64,000 bases of DNA, from the NCBI RefSeq assembly GCF_000801335.2, contig NZ_JSEH01000017.1, positions 1 through 64,000 of the forward strand. The letters are read 5' to 3'. Below the pieces are notes generated by a model. That model searched no databases, was not told the DNA's origin, and saw only the letters and a program-made list of their open reading frames with translations. Source of the DNA: Desulfovibrio sp. TomC. GTDB lineage: Bacteria; Desulfobacterota; Desulfovibrionia; Desulfovibrionales; Desulfovibrionaceae. A program made the position numbers and the translations under genes. Below are positions 16,845 through 25,759 of the stretch, piece by piece (within the stretch, counting starts at the first letter, position 1; every line of letters starts with the position of its first letter).

Positions 16845-19226
16845 TTACGGCGTCGGGGGCGTCAGGGCCAGCGGCGTGAGTGCATCGTGCTTCGGCAGTT
16901 TTTGCAGCAGGGCGGCGATCTCCTGTCCGGCGGCCGGGCCGCAGCAACACGATGTGCCGCCGGCATCGAAATCCGGATTGGCGATATGGCCCTGCTCGTC
17001 CAGGACCAGCAAGGCGTGTCCGGTCAGATCCTCTTCGTGGAGCACAATGGTGCGCACTTCGCCGGCCCGCAGGACCTCGCCCGAGGCCGTGACCACGGCC
17101 CGAAACGGTCCCCGGTAGAGGACCTTGCGCCTGGGCGGCAGGGCCAGCGGTTTTCTGGCCTCCACGGTGACGGAATAAAAATCGTGGCCGCCCACCACCC
17201 GGTAGGGAAAGCGCCGGATGATACGCATGGCGGTAAAGCCCGATTCTTCCAGGATGGCGAAAAGGTCGCGCTGGGTCAGCGTGCCGGAGATGCACTCGCC
17301 GCGCAGGGTCGGGTCGTTGCAGATGGCGGCCGTGGCCGGAGTTTCGGTGGCTACGTCGGAAAAGACGATGCGGCCGCCGGGTTTTAAAATTCGAAAAATT
17401 TCGGCGTAGAGGCGGCGCTTTCTGGTGGAGAGGTTTAGCACGCAGTTGGAGGTGATGCAGTCGGCTGTGCCCTCGGCCAGGGGCAGGGCTTCGAGATAAC
17501 CCTGGAAAAAGACGGCATTGGCATAGCCGAGCACCTCGGCCGTGGCTGCTGCGGCCCGGGTGGCCCGGGCCAGCATGGCCGGCAGCATGTCGATGCCGAT
17601 GGCCCGGCCGTCCGGACCCACCTGCCGGGCGGCGATCAGGCATTCCACCCCGGCCCCGCAGCCAAGATCCACCACGGTCTCACCGGCAACGAGGCCGGCG
17701 TCGGCAATGGGCGAGCCGCAGCCGTAGCCGCGCACCCGGAAAAATTCCGGGATGTGTTCGACCATCTCCAGCGGATAGCGCACGGGATTGACGATGTCGC
17801 CTTTTTCCACGGCCGCCGCCTCGGTGTAAAAATCCTTGATGTGGCCAAGACTCGACTGGCCGGCAATAGACAGCAGGCAGTTGGTATGGGCCAGGGCCAC
17901 TTCGCCGTGGGCGTGGCAGCTTTCGTGGGTTTCGCCCATTTTCAGCCGCAGTCCCGGCCGGTTGGGGCGGGCGTCGGGCACGGCCTCGGCCTCGCGGCGG
18001 ATCATCCAGGCGGCCAGGCGTTCGCGCAGGGGCAGATAGGGATCGGCGCCGTCGAAGCGGCCGGAGTGCCGCCAGGCATGGTCCGGGTCGCCGCCGCCAA
18101 GGACCAGCCGCCAGGGCGAGTCGGCCGTGGCGCTGGTGGTGCGGCGCAGGCTGTCGAGGACCGGGCTGGTTTTCCAGGCCGCCTGCAAGCCGCCGGCCGC
18201 GTCGTCGATGGGGGTGGCCAGGGCGGCTTCGCCAATGAGCGCCGGGCTGGGATAGAGCCGGCCGTCGGGGCCGACGGCCACCGATTCCCAGCCGGCCGTG
18301 GCGCCGTCGTGGCGGGTTGCGGCCGGGGAAAAAACCTGGCTGGCCAGGGCGGCCAGATTGTCGATGCTCAGGCCAGCTGTTTCGGCCCGCAGCGCCGTCT
18401 CGGTGACGGCGGCAAACAGGGCGTCGTCGCTTGGCCGGTCGTTGTCCCGGCCGCGTCCGGCCGCAAAATGCCACATGAGATGCAGTCCGGCCGCGCCGAC
18501 GGCAGCCGCCAGATCGACCATGGCCGGCAGGTCGCCGACATTGGCCGTGGTGGGGCAAAAGGACAGGGTGAGGCCGAAACCGAGGTCCCGGGCGGCAGCC
18601 AGATCAGCCTTCAGGCGGGCAAAGGCCCCCTGGCCGCGCATGGCGTCATGGCGTGGGGCCAGCCCGTCGCAACTCGCCTGGAAATGGACCCGGTCCCGGG
18701 GCCAGCCGGCGAGCAGGTCGGCCTGGCCGGTAAAGCCCGTGCCGTTGGTGAGGATGACCACATGGCTGTCCGGGACGGCCAGGGCCGCGTCCACGATGCG
18801 GCCAAGATCCGGGTGGCAGAACGGTTCGCCGCCGGTCAAGGCGAAGACGCGGCAGCCCAGAACGGCCGCCTCCCGTATGCGGCGCAGGGCTGTTTGGGCC
18901 GAAAGTTCCAGGGCGGCGGCCGGGCCGGAGCAGAACAGGCAATGGCGGCAGGCCAGATTGCAGCGATCCGTCAGGTGCAGCCACAACTCGCCCAGGCTGT
19001 CCAGGGCCAGGGCGGCCTGACGGCCGGCATAGGGCGTGGCCTCGGCCGTTGGCAGGCGCGATAGAAACAGCGTGTCCTCGCAGCCGGCTGCAGTGCCGGC
19101 CGCCGCCCGGCGTAAGACCGCGTCGGCCGCCGCATTGGGCACGAACCAGTCCGGGCCTTGGGGATAGAGATAGACGGCGCTTTCGCCAACAGGCACACGG
19201 GTCCAACGGGCAGAATCGAACGACAT
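16845..19226 (-). CDS. PqqD-like/radical SAM/ArsM-like methyltransferase fusion
   Basis: The 793-residue protein starts at ATG 19226 behind AAGGGGA. Residues 1-45 look like a PqqD/RRE domain (WTRVPV, then VYLYPQGPDWFVPN). Residues ~80-350 form a radical SAM domain with CNLACRHC (C89, C93, C96) and TGGEP. Residues ~460-690 resemble arsenite methyltransferase ArsM: GCGSPI, the SAM loop VVDLGCGAG (518-526), SNCVLNLSTRK with C595, and ECISG with C645; C595 and C645 match two of ArsM's three As-binding cysteines. A C-terminal YRGPF domain ends in a triple Cys (760-762). No ars genes are adjacent. The plausible role is modification of arsenic or another thiophilic metalloid, or of a peptide, but the substrate is unknown. 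Confidence 0.75.
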   Translation of the reverse strand: MSFDSARWTRVPVGESAVYLYPQGPDWFVPNAAADAVLRRAAAGTAAGCEDTLFLSRLPTAEATPYAGRQAALALDSLGELWLHLTDRCNLACRHCLFCSGPAAALELSAQTALRRIREAAVLGCRVFALTGGEPFCHPDLGRIVDAALAVPDSHVVILTNGTGFTGQADLLAGWPRDRVHFQASCDGLAPRHDAMRGQGAFARLKADLAAARDLGFGLTLSFCPTTANVGDLPAMVDLAAAVGAAGLHLMWHFAAGRGRDNDRPSDDALFAAVTETALRAETAGLSIDNLAALASQVFSPAATRHDGATAGWESVAVGPDGRLYPSPALIGEAALATPIDDAAGGLQAAWKTSPVLDSLRRTTSATADSPWRLVLGGGDPDHAWRHSGRFDGADPYLPLRERLAAWMIRREAEAVPDARPNRPGLRLKMGETHESCHAHGEVALAHTNCLLSIAGQSSLGHIKDFYTEAAAVEKGDIVNPVRYPLEMVEHIPEFFRVRGYGCGSPIADAGLVAGETVVDLGCGAGVECLIAARQVGPDGRAIGIDMLPAMLARATRAAAATAEVLGYANAVFFQGYLEALPLAEGTADCITSNCVLNLSTRKRRLYAEIFRILKPGGRIVFSDVATETPATAAICNDPTLRGECISGTLTQRDLFAILEESGFTAMRIIRRFPYRVVGGHDFYSVTVEARKPLALPPRRKVLYRGPFRAVVTASGEVLRAGEVRTIVLHEEDLTGHALLVLDEQGHIANPDFDAGGTSCCCGPAAGQEIAALLQKLPKHDALTPLALTPPTP

Positions 19227-19358
19227 GGCAAAGTCCCCTTGCTCGGGTGCGATGACGGCGTCCGACGGGCGGACGGCCCGGCCGGGCATTGTTCCCCTAC
19301 CCCGAGGGGCGGAATCTGACAAGGCTTCAGGAAAGATTGAGCAGGGGCGAGGGCGCGG

Positions 19359-19538
19359 TCAGTGCCACCGGGCCTTGTTAAAAAGGCCGCGCTTTGACAG
19401 TTCGCTGGCTTTATAGCGGTCGAAATCAAAACCGCCGGGGACGATGCCGTGGCCGCGGGTCTTGGCGCACAGGGCAAGCAGGGCGGCCAGGGAGCCGGCC
19501 GCAAGGAGCCCGGTAACAGTGATGGTAATCCAGTGCAT
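19359..19538 (-). CDS. Membrane microprotein with FDFDRYK tail (copy a)
   Basis: The 59-residue protein has one transmembrane helix (residues ~3-25) followed by a short tail with GGFDFDRYKASELSKRG. The same motif recurs in two other small genes of this window (21494-21664 and 43035-43229). Start is ATG 19538. It lies 132 nt upstream of the radical SAM fusion on the same strand and could share its transcript. The family is not one I can name. The conserved acidic-aromatic tail suggests a specific protein partner. Confidence 0.6.
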   Translation of the reverse strand: MHWITITVTGLLAAGSLAALLALCAKTRGHGIVPGGFDFDRYKASELSKRGLFNKARWH

Positions 19539-19808
19539 GGCACGTTCTAGCAGTCTGGACGCGCGCCGTCCATCCCAACCCGGAGCGCGCAGCCGGAGTT
19601 GGGGGAATGCAACAGCAGCGCCGAGGCCACGAAGTGGGGAGAACCTGTATCGCATACGGCACTCTTTGCGGCGCAGCGAATGTCGGCCGTCCTGCCCCGC
19701 CCCGGGCGTCTTTGCCCGGCCAGGGACGGTCCAGGGCGTTGACCCGGCCCGGCGGCTGTGAAAGTATTCCCGGCCCAGAGCCTTCCACTTTTTCGTAAAG
19801 GATACTCC

Positions 19809-20315
19809 ATGACCGAACCGTGCCCCTGCTTAAGCGGCGCTTCGTATGCGGCGTGCTGCGGTCCCCTGCTGGCCGGCAAGCGCCGGGCTGAAACGGCCGA
19901 GGCGCTCATGCGCTCGCGCTACACGGCCTACGTTCGAGGCGACGCCGTCTACCTTGAACGCACGCTTTGGCCGCGAAAGCGCGTGGGCTTTGATGCCGCG
20001 GCCCTGCTGACCTGGAATGCGCAAACGAACTGGACCGGCCTTCGCATCCTGGCCACGAGCCAGGGCGGGGCGGCGGACGAGACCGGGGTGGTGGAATTTG
20101 TCGCTTCCTATGTCCGGGAACAAACGCCGGAGGAAGTGCACGAAGTCAGCCGGTTTCGCAAAAAAGGCGGCGTCTGGTTCTATGTCGACGGCCGGCTCGA
20201 CGACGAGCCGGAACCTGCCGCGCCGGCAGTGGCCGCCGACGGTTCGCCGCGTCCCGGACGAAACGCCTTGTGCCCCTGCGGCAGCGGCAAAAAATTCAAG
20301 CGCTGCTGCGGCTGA
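19809..20315 (+). CDS. YchJ-like UPF0225 protein with two SEC-C motifs
   Basis: The 168-residue protein has a Cys-rich SEC-C-like motif at each end: CPCLSGASYAACCG at the start and CPCGSGKKFKRCC at the end. The middle contains the UPF0225 segment ALMRSRYTAYVRGDAVYL. SEC-C motifs bind zinc, as in the SecA tail. The role of YchJ-type proteins is not established. Start is ATG 19809 with an AAAGGA site. The stop is followed one base later by the next start, so the two are coupled. Confidence 0.85.
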   Translation: MTEPCPCLSGASYAACCGPLLAGKRRAETAEALMRSRYTAYVRGDAVYLERTLWPRKRVGFDAAALLTWNAQTNWTGLRILATSQGGAADETGVVEFVASYVREQTPEEVHEVSRFRKKGGVWFYVDGRLDDEPEPAAPAVAADGSPRPGRNALCPCGSGKKFKRCCG

Positions 20316-20316
20316 T

Positions 20317-20907
20317 ATGCGTTTTCTGGCCACGGCCGCCCTCACCTTTGCCCAGACGCTCGTGGCCAAGGTGGCGCGGCCCGGCGACATCACCGTGGAC
20401 GCCACGGCCGGCAACGGCCACGATGCGGTTTTCCTGGCCCGGCTGGTGGGTTTGGGCGGGGTGGTCCATTGCTTTGACATCCAGCCGGCGGCCCTGGCTG
20501 CGACCGAAGCGTTGCTCAAACGGGCCGCCCTGGCCGGCGCGGCGCGTTTGCACGGCACAGGCCACGAACATCTGGCCGAGGTCCTGCCGGCAGAGCATCG
20601 TGGCCGGGTGGCGGCGGTGCTGTTTAACCTGGGCTTCCAGCCGGGCGGGGACGAGACCGTGACCACCCGGGCCGAAACGACCCTGGCGGCCTTGGACGCC
20701 AGCCGCGATGTCCTGGCCGGGGGCGGGGTGATTTCGGTGGTGTGCTATACCGGGCATCCGGGCGGAGAGGAGGAAGCCCGGCGCGTGGGGAACTGGTGCC
20801 GGGAGCTTGATTTTGCGGCTTGGCGGGCGGCGCGCTACGAACTGGTCAACAAACCCGGCAGCCCGATCATCGTCTATTGCGTCGAAAAGGCCGCCCAGGC
20901 CGGCTGA
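20317..20907 (+). CDS. Class I SAM-dependent methyltransferase, YtqB/putative rRNA methylase family
   Basis: The 196-residue protein has the SAM-binding motif VDATAGNGHDAVFLA (residues ~27-41), an acidic strand end (HCFDIQP), NLGFQPGGDE at the motif IV position and CYTGHPGGEEE late in the chain. These match the putative rRNA methylase family PF06962 (YtqB, MnmM). MnmM methylates the wobble uridine derivative of tRNA, so tRNA modification is a plausible role. Start is ATG 20317, one base after the YchJ-like stop. Confidence 0.8.
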   Translation: MRFLATAALTFAQTLVAKVARPGDITVDATAGNGHDAVFLARLVGLGGVVHCFDIQPAALAATEALLKRAALAGAARLHGTGHEHLAEVLPAEHRGRVAAVLFNLGFQPGGDETVTTRAETTLAALDASRDVLAGGGVISVVCYTGHPGGEEEARRVGNWCRELDFAAWRAARYELVNKPGSPIIVYCVEKAAQAG

Positions 20908-21000
20908 GCCGGCCGACAGCGCATCGCCATGGCCGGAGTTTGCCCGGCGCATCCCGTTTCCGTCGCAGCCGCGCGGGCCGATCCAGACCGGCCCGACAAA

Positions 21001-21243
21001 CTACGGCGTGGCCGCGGCAATGATCCGCATGGCCTCTTTCTGACGCGCCTCCAGGATAAGCAGAAACACGTCGGTCCCTTTGGGCCGGCTTTCCCACCAA
21101 TCAGGATCGGCCAGGGCCAGGATGGCGTCGGCCACGGCCTCGCGTTTGTCCCGGGGCACGGCCCGCAGACGGGACAGGCACATTTCCCTGGCATCGGCCA
21201 TCTTGGCCTCGCGGCTTGGCAGCTTCGTGCCGGCAATCTTCAT
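21001..21243 (-). CDS. Small conserved-looking hypothetical protein
   Basis: The 80-residue soluble protein starts at ATG 21243 with AAGGA upstream; the frame extends two codons further to a TTG. It is rich in Arg/Lys/Glu/Ala and largely helical (REMCLSRLRAVPRDKREAVADAILALAD). I do not recognise the family. A 16-bp perfect inverted repeat lies upstream. Confidence 0.5.
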   Translation of the reverse strand: MKIAGTKLPSREAKMADAREMCLSRLRAVPRDKREAVADAILALADPDWWESRPKGTDVFLLILEARQKEAMRIIAAATP

Positions 21244-21287
21244 GTCCAAATCCTTCTGGGGCGTGTCGCCGTGGTTTGGGTCGGGGG

Positions 21288-21327
21288 GCCGGCCCGAGGT
21301 CCGACCCAGGCCGGACCTCGGGCCGGC
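21288..21327. repeat. Perfect 16-bp inverted repeat
   Basis: Arms 21288-21303 and 21312-21327 are exact reverse complements with an eight-base loop. There is no T tract on either strand, so it may be a terminator without a tail, a structured mRNA end or a protein site. Confidence 0.7.
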
Positions 21328-21493
21328 TCCGGCATCAATACGGGCATATCGTTACGAAAGAAAGAACGCTTCCCGGGCGTTGTCCGGCGTGGTCACGGAA
21401 ACGAATCCCCAGGCGCGGCGCGGCCATTGCTCCCAGCCGCGCGGCAGGAGGCAATGGGCCGTCCGGCTGCGCGGGCCTGCAGTCCGGTCGTGG

Positions 21494-21664
21494 TCACCAT
21501 TTGGTTTTGTCGAAAAGTCCACGCTTGGAAAGCTCGTTTTGCTTGTAGCGGTCGAAATCGAAGTGTCCCTTGACCGACTCGCCGTCGTGGCCGTGGCCGG
21601 CCATGGCAAACAGGCCGACCAGGGCGGCAATACCCATGGCGATGCAGATAAAAATCCATTCCAT
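21494..21664 (-). CDS. Membrane microprotein with FDFDRYK tail (copy b)
   Basis: The 56-residue protein starts MEWIFICIAMGIAALVGLF, a single transmembrane helix. A His/Gly linker (GHGHDGES) and the tail HFDFDRYKQNELSKRGLFDK follow. It shares FDFDRYKxxELSKRGLF with copy a, about 2 kb away. Start is ATG 21664 with AGAGGT upstream. It stands alone on its strand, with ~790 bp of gene-poor DNA beyond its start. Function unknown. Confidence 0.6.
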   Translation of the reverse strand: MEWIFICIAMGIAALVGLFAMAGHGHDGESVKGHFDFDRYKQNELSKRGLFDKTKW

Positions 21665-22455
21665 AGTTGACCTCTATCAGGGAGGCGGGCGCTTGTCATG
21701 CTTCTTGGGAGGAGCCGGCCGTCTGCTGGTGGAATAGTGCAACCGAATAATATGTTGGGATAATTCGTGGTACTCTTTTTGGCGGTAGTCGCCACTGCGG
21801 AGCATTATCCTGGCGTGGCCGGGAGTTATTTGTCTGAAGCACAGCTCCTCTAAAATAGATACAAGTGAGAATATCCGTTGTACCAATGTATTGGGACTTT
21901 TTTGCATGTGGCAGCGCTGCGGAGCCTTTGGCCTTGGGTTGTCTACGGGCCGGCTTCTGGTCGGGAAAGGTGACTGCGGTAGTGGACGGCGCGCCTGGGG
22001 ACATTGCCAAACCGGACGGCGAGGTCGGGCGGGTCAGGCTTTTTGCCGTCAGAGTCCCGGCCCCGGACAACGCCAAAGCCGATGACGCGCAACAGCGGCC
22101 GGCTTATGGCGCTCCAGTGGGGCGGCGTGGTCGAGGTTGGGCCCAGGGGCCTCGGCAAGGACGGGCAGGCGGTCGCCCGGGGATCGTCGGACAGGAGGCT
22201 GCTGCGCGTGTCCGGCCTGGACAGCGGGAATTGTCCAACTTTTCTAATAAAACAAAATGGATCGGGGTACGTTTCCGAAGCCCGGGGTTTTGGACTGTTG
22301 CAGGGATTTCTCCTTGCAGGGCAGGCGCATCCCTCGGGGGATATTTTTACGAACCAATATTGTTGCCAGCTAATAACAGAATGCGTTGCTGGGGTACGGG
22401 TTCATGTTGTTTCTAGAGGGCGTGTAATTCATGTATTTGTAATAATATTGAAGCC
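21665..22455. other. Gene-poor interval, AT-richer than its surroundings
   Basis: Several short frames exist on both strands (for example 21677-21907 minus, 22004-22465 plus), but none has a good ribosome site together with convincing protein-like composition. The outer parts are AT-rich and the middle (about 21940-22230) is GC-rich, as if two different DNA sources were joined. It may hold remnants of decayed genes; nothing firm is seen. Confidence 0.4.
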
Positions 22456-23916
22456 TTATTTGTAGAACGTTCGATGGTGACGATCAAATTCGCGCTTTTC
22501 CGCGTCAGTACACGCCCTTTTTTCAAGAGTAACCTGCATGCTGTCAACCGCCCGCGGCGTACGCAACAGAAGCGCAATGTCTTTGTTTTGGGCGTAAAGG
22601 GCTTTCCCGGATTCGCTGAAAGAGTATAAAATGCCGGTCACCGAGAAACGATAGTCCCGCCATCCTACATACCAGGCCCAGTCGGTATAGTATTTAAGGC
22701 TCATTTCGTTGAAGGCCCGGACATGCGTGGGGTCTTGCCAGGCCCCGTAGGACAGGTCGTAGGGTACTTGCAGGGACAACACTCCTCCGACGCGAAGCAG
22801 CGTCAGGAAATTGGTCATTGTCGCGATGGCGTCGGGCACATGTTCCAACACGTCGTTGGCGATGATTTCCCTGAAGTGCCCGGCGGGCAGGGTGACGTCG
22901 CCAAATCGCCTCGTCGCGTAAACGATTCCCTGGGAGAGGGGTGCGGAAAGGTCGAGCAGAATGTCCGGCCGCCATTGGGGGTTGATGTCGATATTCAGGT
23001 CTGTCTCTTTGAAATCCTTTCCCGAACCGGCGTTTAACCGCGTCGGCAGACTTCGCCGGCCGCTCGGGCGGGGGGCTGCCTCGCGGGCGGCGTCCGCCAG
23101 GATGTCGGCATAGGGGCGTTTGGTGAAACAGCTCTGGCCGCGCGCCCCCTGCTCGGCGCAATGCTCGGGGTGTGCCAGCAATCGGGTGATAGTCTCCACA
23201 AGCGCTTCATACGGCGCAAAAGCGCATGTGTCTTCGAATGCGGGCGGCACCGTGGTGTCTGCGTTGCGTTCGCAAACAATCGTTTTCTTGTTGGCGAGAA
23301 GAAAGCCCATGCGGACCTCTTCGAATATGCCTGGCGTATAATAGTGCATATTTAAGACTATTTTGGACCGCGCGATCAGAAAATTACGTTCGTGCCCAAA
23401 TATTTTTCCAACCGCGACCGCGTTTAGGCCACGCTCAAGTAATGCGTCGATGATCGACTGCCGTCGTTTGTTCATCGATCCGTAGAAGAGGACATCGATG
23501 TCCTTTGGATAATCATCCCGCAAGCAGACCATTTCAGGAACATATCCAAGCGGTATGTGGCGAATGGATGTTGCTTTGAAATTTCTTTTCAATATGTCTA
23601 TATTCCTTTCGCTGTAATCCCAAACCGTAAAATTGCACAGTGATTCAATGTAGTGCGGTTGAAGTGCTTTGCTCCCTTTGGTGATTTGCTCGATATTATA
23701 AATTATAGAATTTGGTGGAATGTCGTTGAGAGGAAAGTCCGGGACATCCTGCAACCCAAAGATGATGTTGACGGACTTGTCGGAGAGGTCTCGTGTCAGG
23801 ATTTCGACGGCGTAGCCCATGCCGGAAAGGGCGTCTCGCAAAGGATAGACGACGTCCTCAGCCGCCCTCCAATAGACGTCATTGGGTTGTGCAAGAATAG
23901 CAATGCTGAAATCCAT
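22456..23916 (-). CDS. Glycosyltransferase-methyltransferase fusion
   Basis: The 486-residue protein has an N-terminal ~300-residue part like CgeB-type GT-B glycosyltransferases: NIEQI, IRHIPLGYVPEM, DVLFYGSMNKRR, then NMHYYTPGIFEEVRMGFLLANKK near the nucleotide-sugar site. The C-terminal ~190 residues form a SAM methyltransferase-like domain with RLNAGSGKDFKETDLNIDINP, ANDVLEHVPD and VGGVLSLQVPYD. Such fusions decorate surface glycans or flagellin. Start is ATG 23916 with AGGGA upstream. Codon usage is clearly more AT-rich than that of neighbouring genes, suggesting acquisition. It stands alone downstream of tRNA-Lys. Confidence 0.75.
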   Translation of the reverse strand: MDFSIAILAQPNDVYWRAAEDVVYPLRDALSGMGYAVEILTRDLSDKSVNIIFGLQDVPDFPLNDIPPNSIIYNIEQITKGSKALQPHYIESLCNFTVWDYSERNIDILKRNFKATSIRHIPLGYVPEMVCLRDDYPKDIDVLFYGSMNKRRQSIIDALLERGLNAVAVGKIFGHERNFLIARSKIVLNMHYYTPGIFEEVRMGFLLANKKTIVCERNADTTVPPAFEDTCAFAPYEALVETITRLLAHPEHCAEQGARGQSCFTKRPYADILADAAREAAPRPSGRRSLPTRLNAGSGKDFKETDLNIDINPQWRPDILLDLSAPLSQGIVYATRRFGDVTLPAGHFREIIANDVLEHVPDAIATMTNFLTLLRVGGVLSLQVPYDLSYGAWQDPTHVRAFNEMSLKYYTDWAWYVGWRDYRFSVTGILYSFSESGKALYAQNKDIALLLRTPRAVDSMQVTLEKRACTDAEKREFDRHHRTFYK

Positions 23917-24094
23917 GGCAATCCCTTGCGCCAAAGGTGTTCGAAGTCGTACGAGCGACAGTGGTCCCCATCGATACTAAGCGATTTTTCCTTGTAAAAT
24001 AGCAAAGAGGCCACTGCCAGTCGATGAGGAATTTTGGTCTTGCGGCGGCACAGCCGGGGAATGGTCGGGACGGACATCGGCCGGGGCAACGCAA

Positions 24095-24125
24095 AAGGGG
24101 TTCCGGTGATAAACCGGAACCCCTT
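24095..24125 (-). terminator. Intrinsic terminator of tRNA-Lys
   Basis: A 13-bp perfect stem (24095-24107 with 24113-24125) and five-base loop lie immediately beyond the tRNA 3' end. On the minus strand the stem runs into four T residues. Confidence 0.85.
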
Positions 24126-24133
24126 GAAATCTC

Positions 24134-24209
24134 TGGTGGGCCATCAAGGACTCGAACCTTGAACCAACGGATTAAGAGTCCGCTGCTCTACCAATTGAGC
24201 TAATGGCCC
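24134..24209 (-). tRNA. tRNA-Lys (anticodon CUU)
   Basis: The minus strand reads GGGCCATTAGCTCAATTGG at the 5' end, a CTCTTAA anticodon loop giving CUU, a TTCGAGT T-loop and an encoded CCA. All four arms pair. It reads AAG codons. Confidence 0.95.
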
Positions 24210-24385
24210 GCGCTGCACTCATGCGCGGCGAAGACGGGGTCTACGCAGGTGGGGGGAGTTTGTCAACGACTTTGTGAAAAAATATGACGGCCCGGTGACG
24301 CCATTTGCCGTTTGCCTAGATATGGAGTATAAACCACGTTTCGGTGATGATTACCGCCGCGACGCGGCGCATACATAGGGCGTAC

Positions 24386-25759
24386 ATGAGCCATATCCTC
24401 GGCATCAAGTTCCGTGACCACGGACAGGTTTACTATTTCGAATCCGGCCCCTTTGTGGTGGCCATGGGCGACGACGTGCTCGTCCAGACCGAGCAGGGCC
24501 TCGGCATGGGACGGGTTGTCGTCGTGCGCGACGATCCGCCCGAAGCCGCCCTGGAACAGGAACTCAAACCCATTTTCCGGTTGCCCACCCAGGAAGACGT
24601 CGACACCCGCCGCGAGAACGACCAGCTCGCCCGCGAAGCCCATACCTGGTGTCGCCGCTGCATCGAAACCAGGAATCTGGAGATGAAGCTCGTGGACGTG
24701 GAAGTACTCCACGACCGCACCAAGATCGTTTTCTATTTCACCGCGCCCGGCCGTGTCGATTTCCGCGAACTGGTCAAGGATCTGGTCAAGGCCTACCACA
24801 CCCGCATCGAACTGCGCCAGATCGGCGTGCGCCACGAGACGCAGATGCTCGGGGCCATCGGCAATTGCGGCCAGATCTGCTGCTGCCGCCGGTTCATGCG
24901 CAAGTTCGCCCCGGTCACCATCAAGATGGCCAAGGAACAGAACCTGTTCCTCAATCCCACCAAGATTTCCGGCATCTGCGGCCGGCTCCTGTGCTGCCTG
25001 TCGTTTGAGCAGGAGAACTACGAGCAGTTCCAGAAGAAATGCCCCCGGGTCGGCAAGAAGTTCGCCACGGCCTTTGGCATGGCCAAGGTGCTGCGCACCA
25101 ACCTCTTTCGGGAAACCGTCACCGTCCTTGACGAGGCCGGCGACGAACGCGAGATGACGGTGGAGGAATGGACCCAGGCCGTGGAAAACCGTCCGGTTGC
25201 CCCGGAAGGCGTCATCGAAGCGGCCGACGGCTCCCGCCCCGACATCCCGCGTTTTGAGCCCCCCCGGCCGGACGCCCCCCGGGCCCCGTCGCCGCGCCCC
25301 GAATCCGGCCGCTCCGCCCCCCGGGGCGAATCCCGGCGCAGCGAGGGACCAGCCGGCGAACGGCGTGGGGCCGGCCGCGACCAGCAAAGCCGTGACCAGG
25401 GCCGCGACCAGCAAGGCCGTGGCGACCAGGGCCGCGACCAGGAGCGCCGCCGTGGCCGCGAAGCCGGCGCCCCGGCCGCGCCCCGGGCAGCCGCCGCTCC
25501 TGGCGCTCCCGAGGGCACAGGCCCCGACGCCGCCGCTGCCGCAAAGGACGCCGTTCCGGCCGGGGCCAACCCGCCCCAGGGCGAAGGCCGCGTCGGAGCC
25601 GGCCGCTCCTCGCGCCGGGGCCGTCGTCCCGGCCGCCGCCCCCCGCTCCCCGGCGGCGAGGCCGCTCCCGAGCAACAGCCACAACCCCGTTCGAGGCCCA
25701 AACGCCCGGACGCCCGCCAAGGCGGCAAACCTTCTCGTGAACCGGAGAGCGGATCGTGA
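24386..25759 (+). CDS. PSP1-domain protein, RicT/YaaT-like, with long disordered tail
   Basis: The 457-residue protein matches PSP1/YaaT through residue ~265, including the Cys-rich segments NCGQICCCRRF (160-170) and CGRLLCC (198-204). In Bacillus these residues of RicT help carry Fe-S clusters and the protein aids RNase Y-dependent mRNA processing. Residues ~270-457 are a low-complexity Pro/Arg/Gly/Ala/Asp tail with DQ(G/S)RDQ-type repeats, which is absent from typical YaaT. Start ATG 24386 has AGGG upstream. Its TGA overlaps the GTG of metG, so the two are translationally coupled. Confidence 0.85.
   Translation: MSHILGIKFRDHGQVYYFESGPFVVAMGDDVLVQTEQGLGMGRVVVVRDDPPEAALEQELKPIFRLPTQEDVDTRRENDQLAREAHTWCRRCIETRNLEMKLVDVEVLHDRTKIVFYFTAPGRVDFRELVKDLVKAYHTRIELRQIGVRHETQMLGAIGNCGQICCCRRFMRKFAPVTIKMAKEQNLFLNPTKISGICGRLLCCLSFEQENYEQFQKKCPRVGKKFATAFGMAKVLRTNLFRETVTVLDEAGDEREMTVEEWTQAVENRPVAPEGVIEAADGSRPDIPRFEPPRPDAPRAPSPRPESGRSAPRGESRRSEGPAGERRGAGRDQQSRDQGRDQQGRGDQGRDQERRRGREAGAPAAPRAAAAPGAPEGTGPDAAAAAKDAVPAGANPPQGEGRVGAGRSSRRGRRPGRRPPLPGGEAAPEQQPQPRSRPKRPDARQGGKPSREPESGS

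Noticed and set aside
21677-21907. 76-residue open frame on the minus strand
   Set aside because: No ribosome site, random-looking composition and a Pro/Lys/Arg-rich end; it could be decay of an older gene but this cannot be shown.
24095-24209. Integration site (att) at tRNA-Lys
   Set aside because: The tRNA is followed directly by its own terminator, no integrase is present, and I found no repeat of the tRNA 3' end at the far side of the AT-rich stretch.
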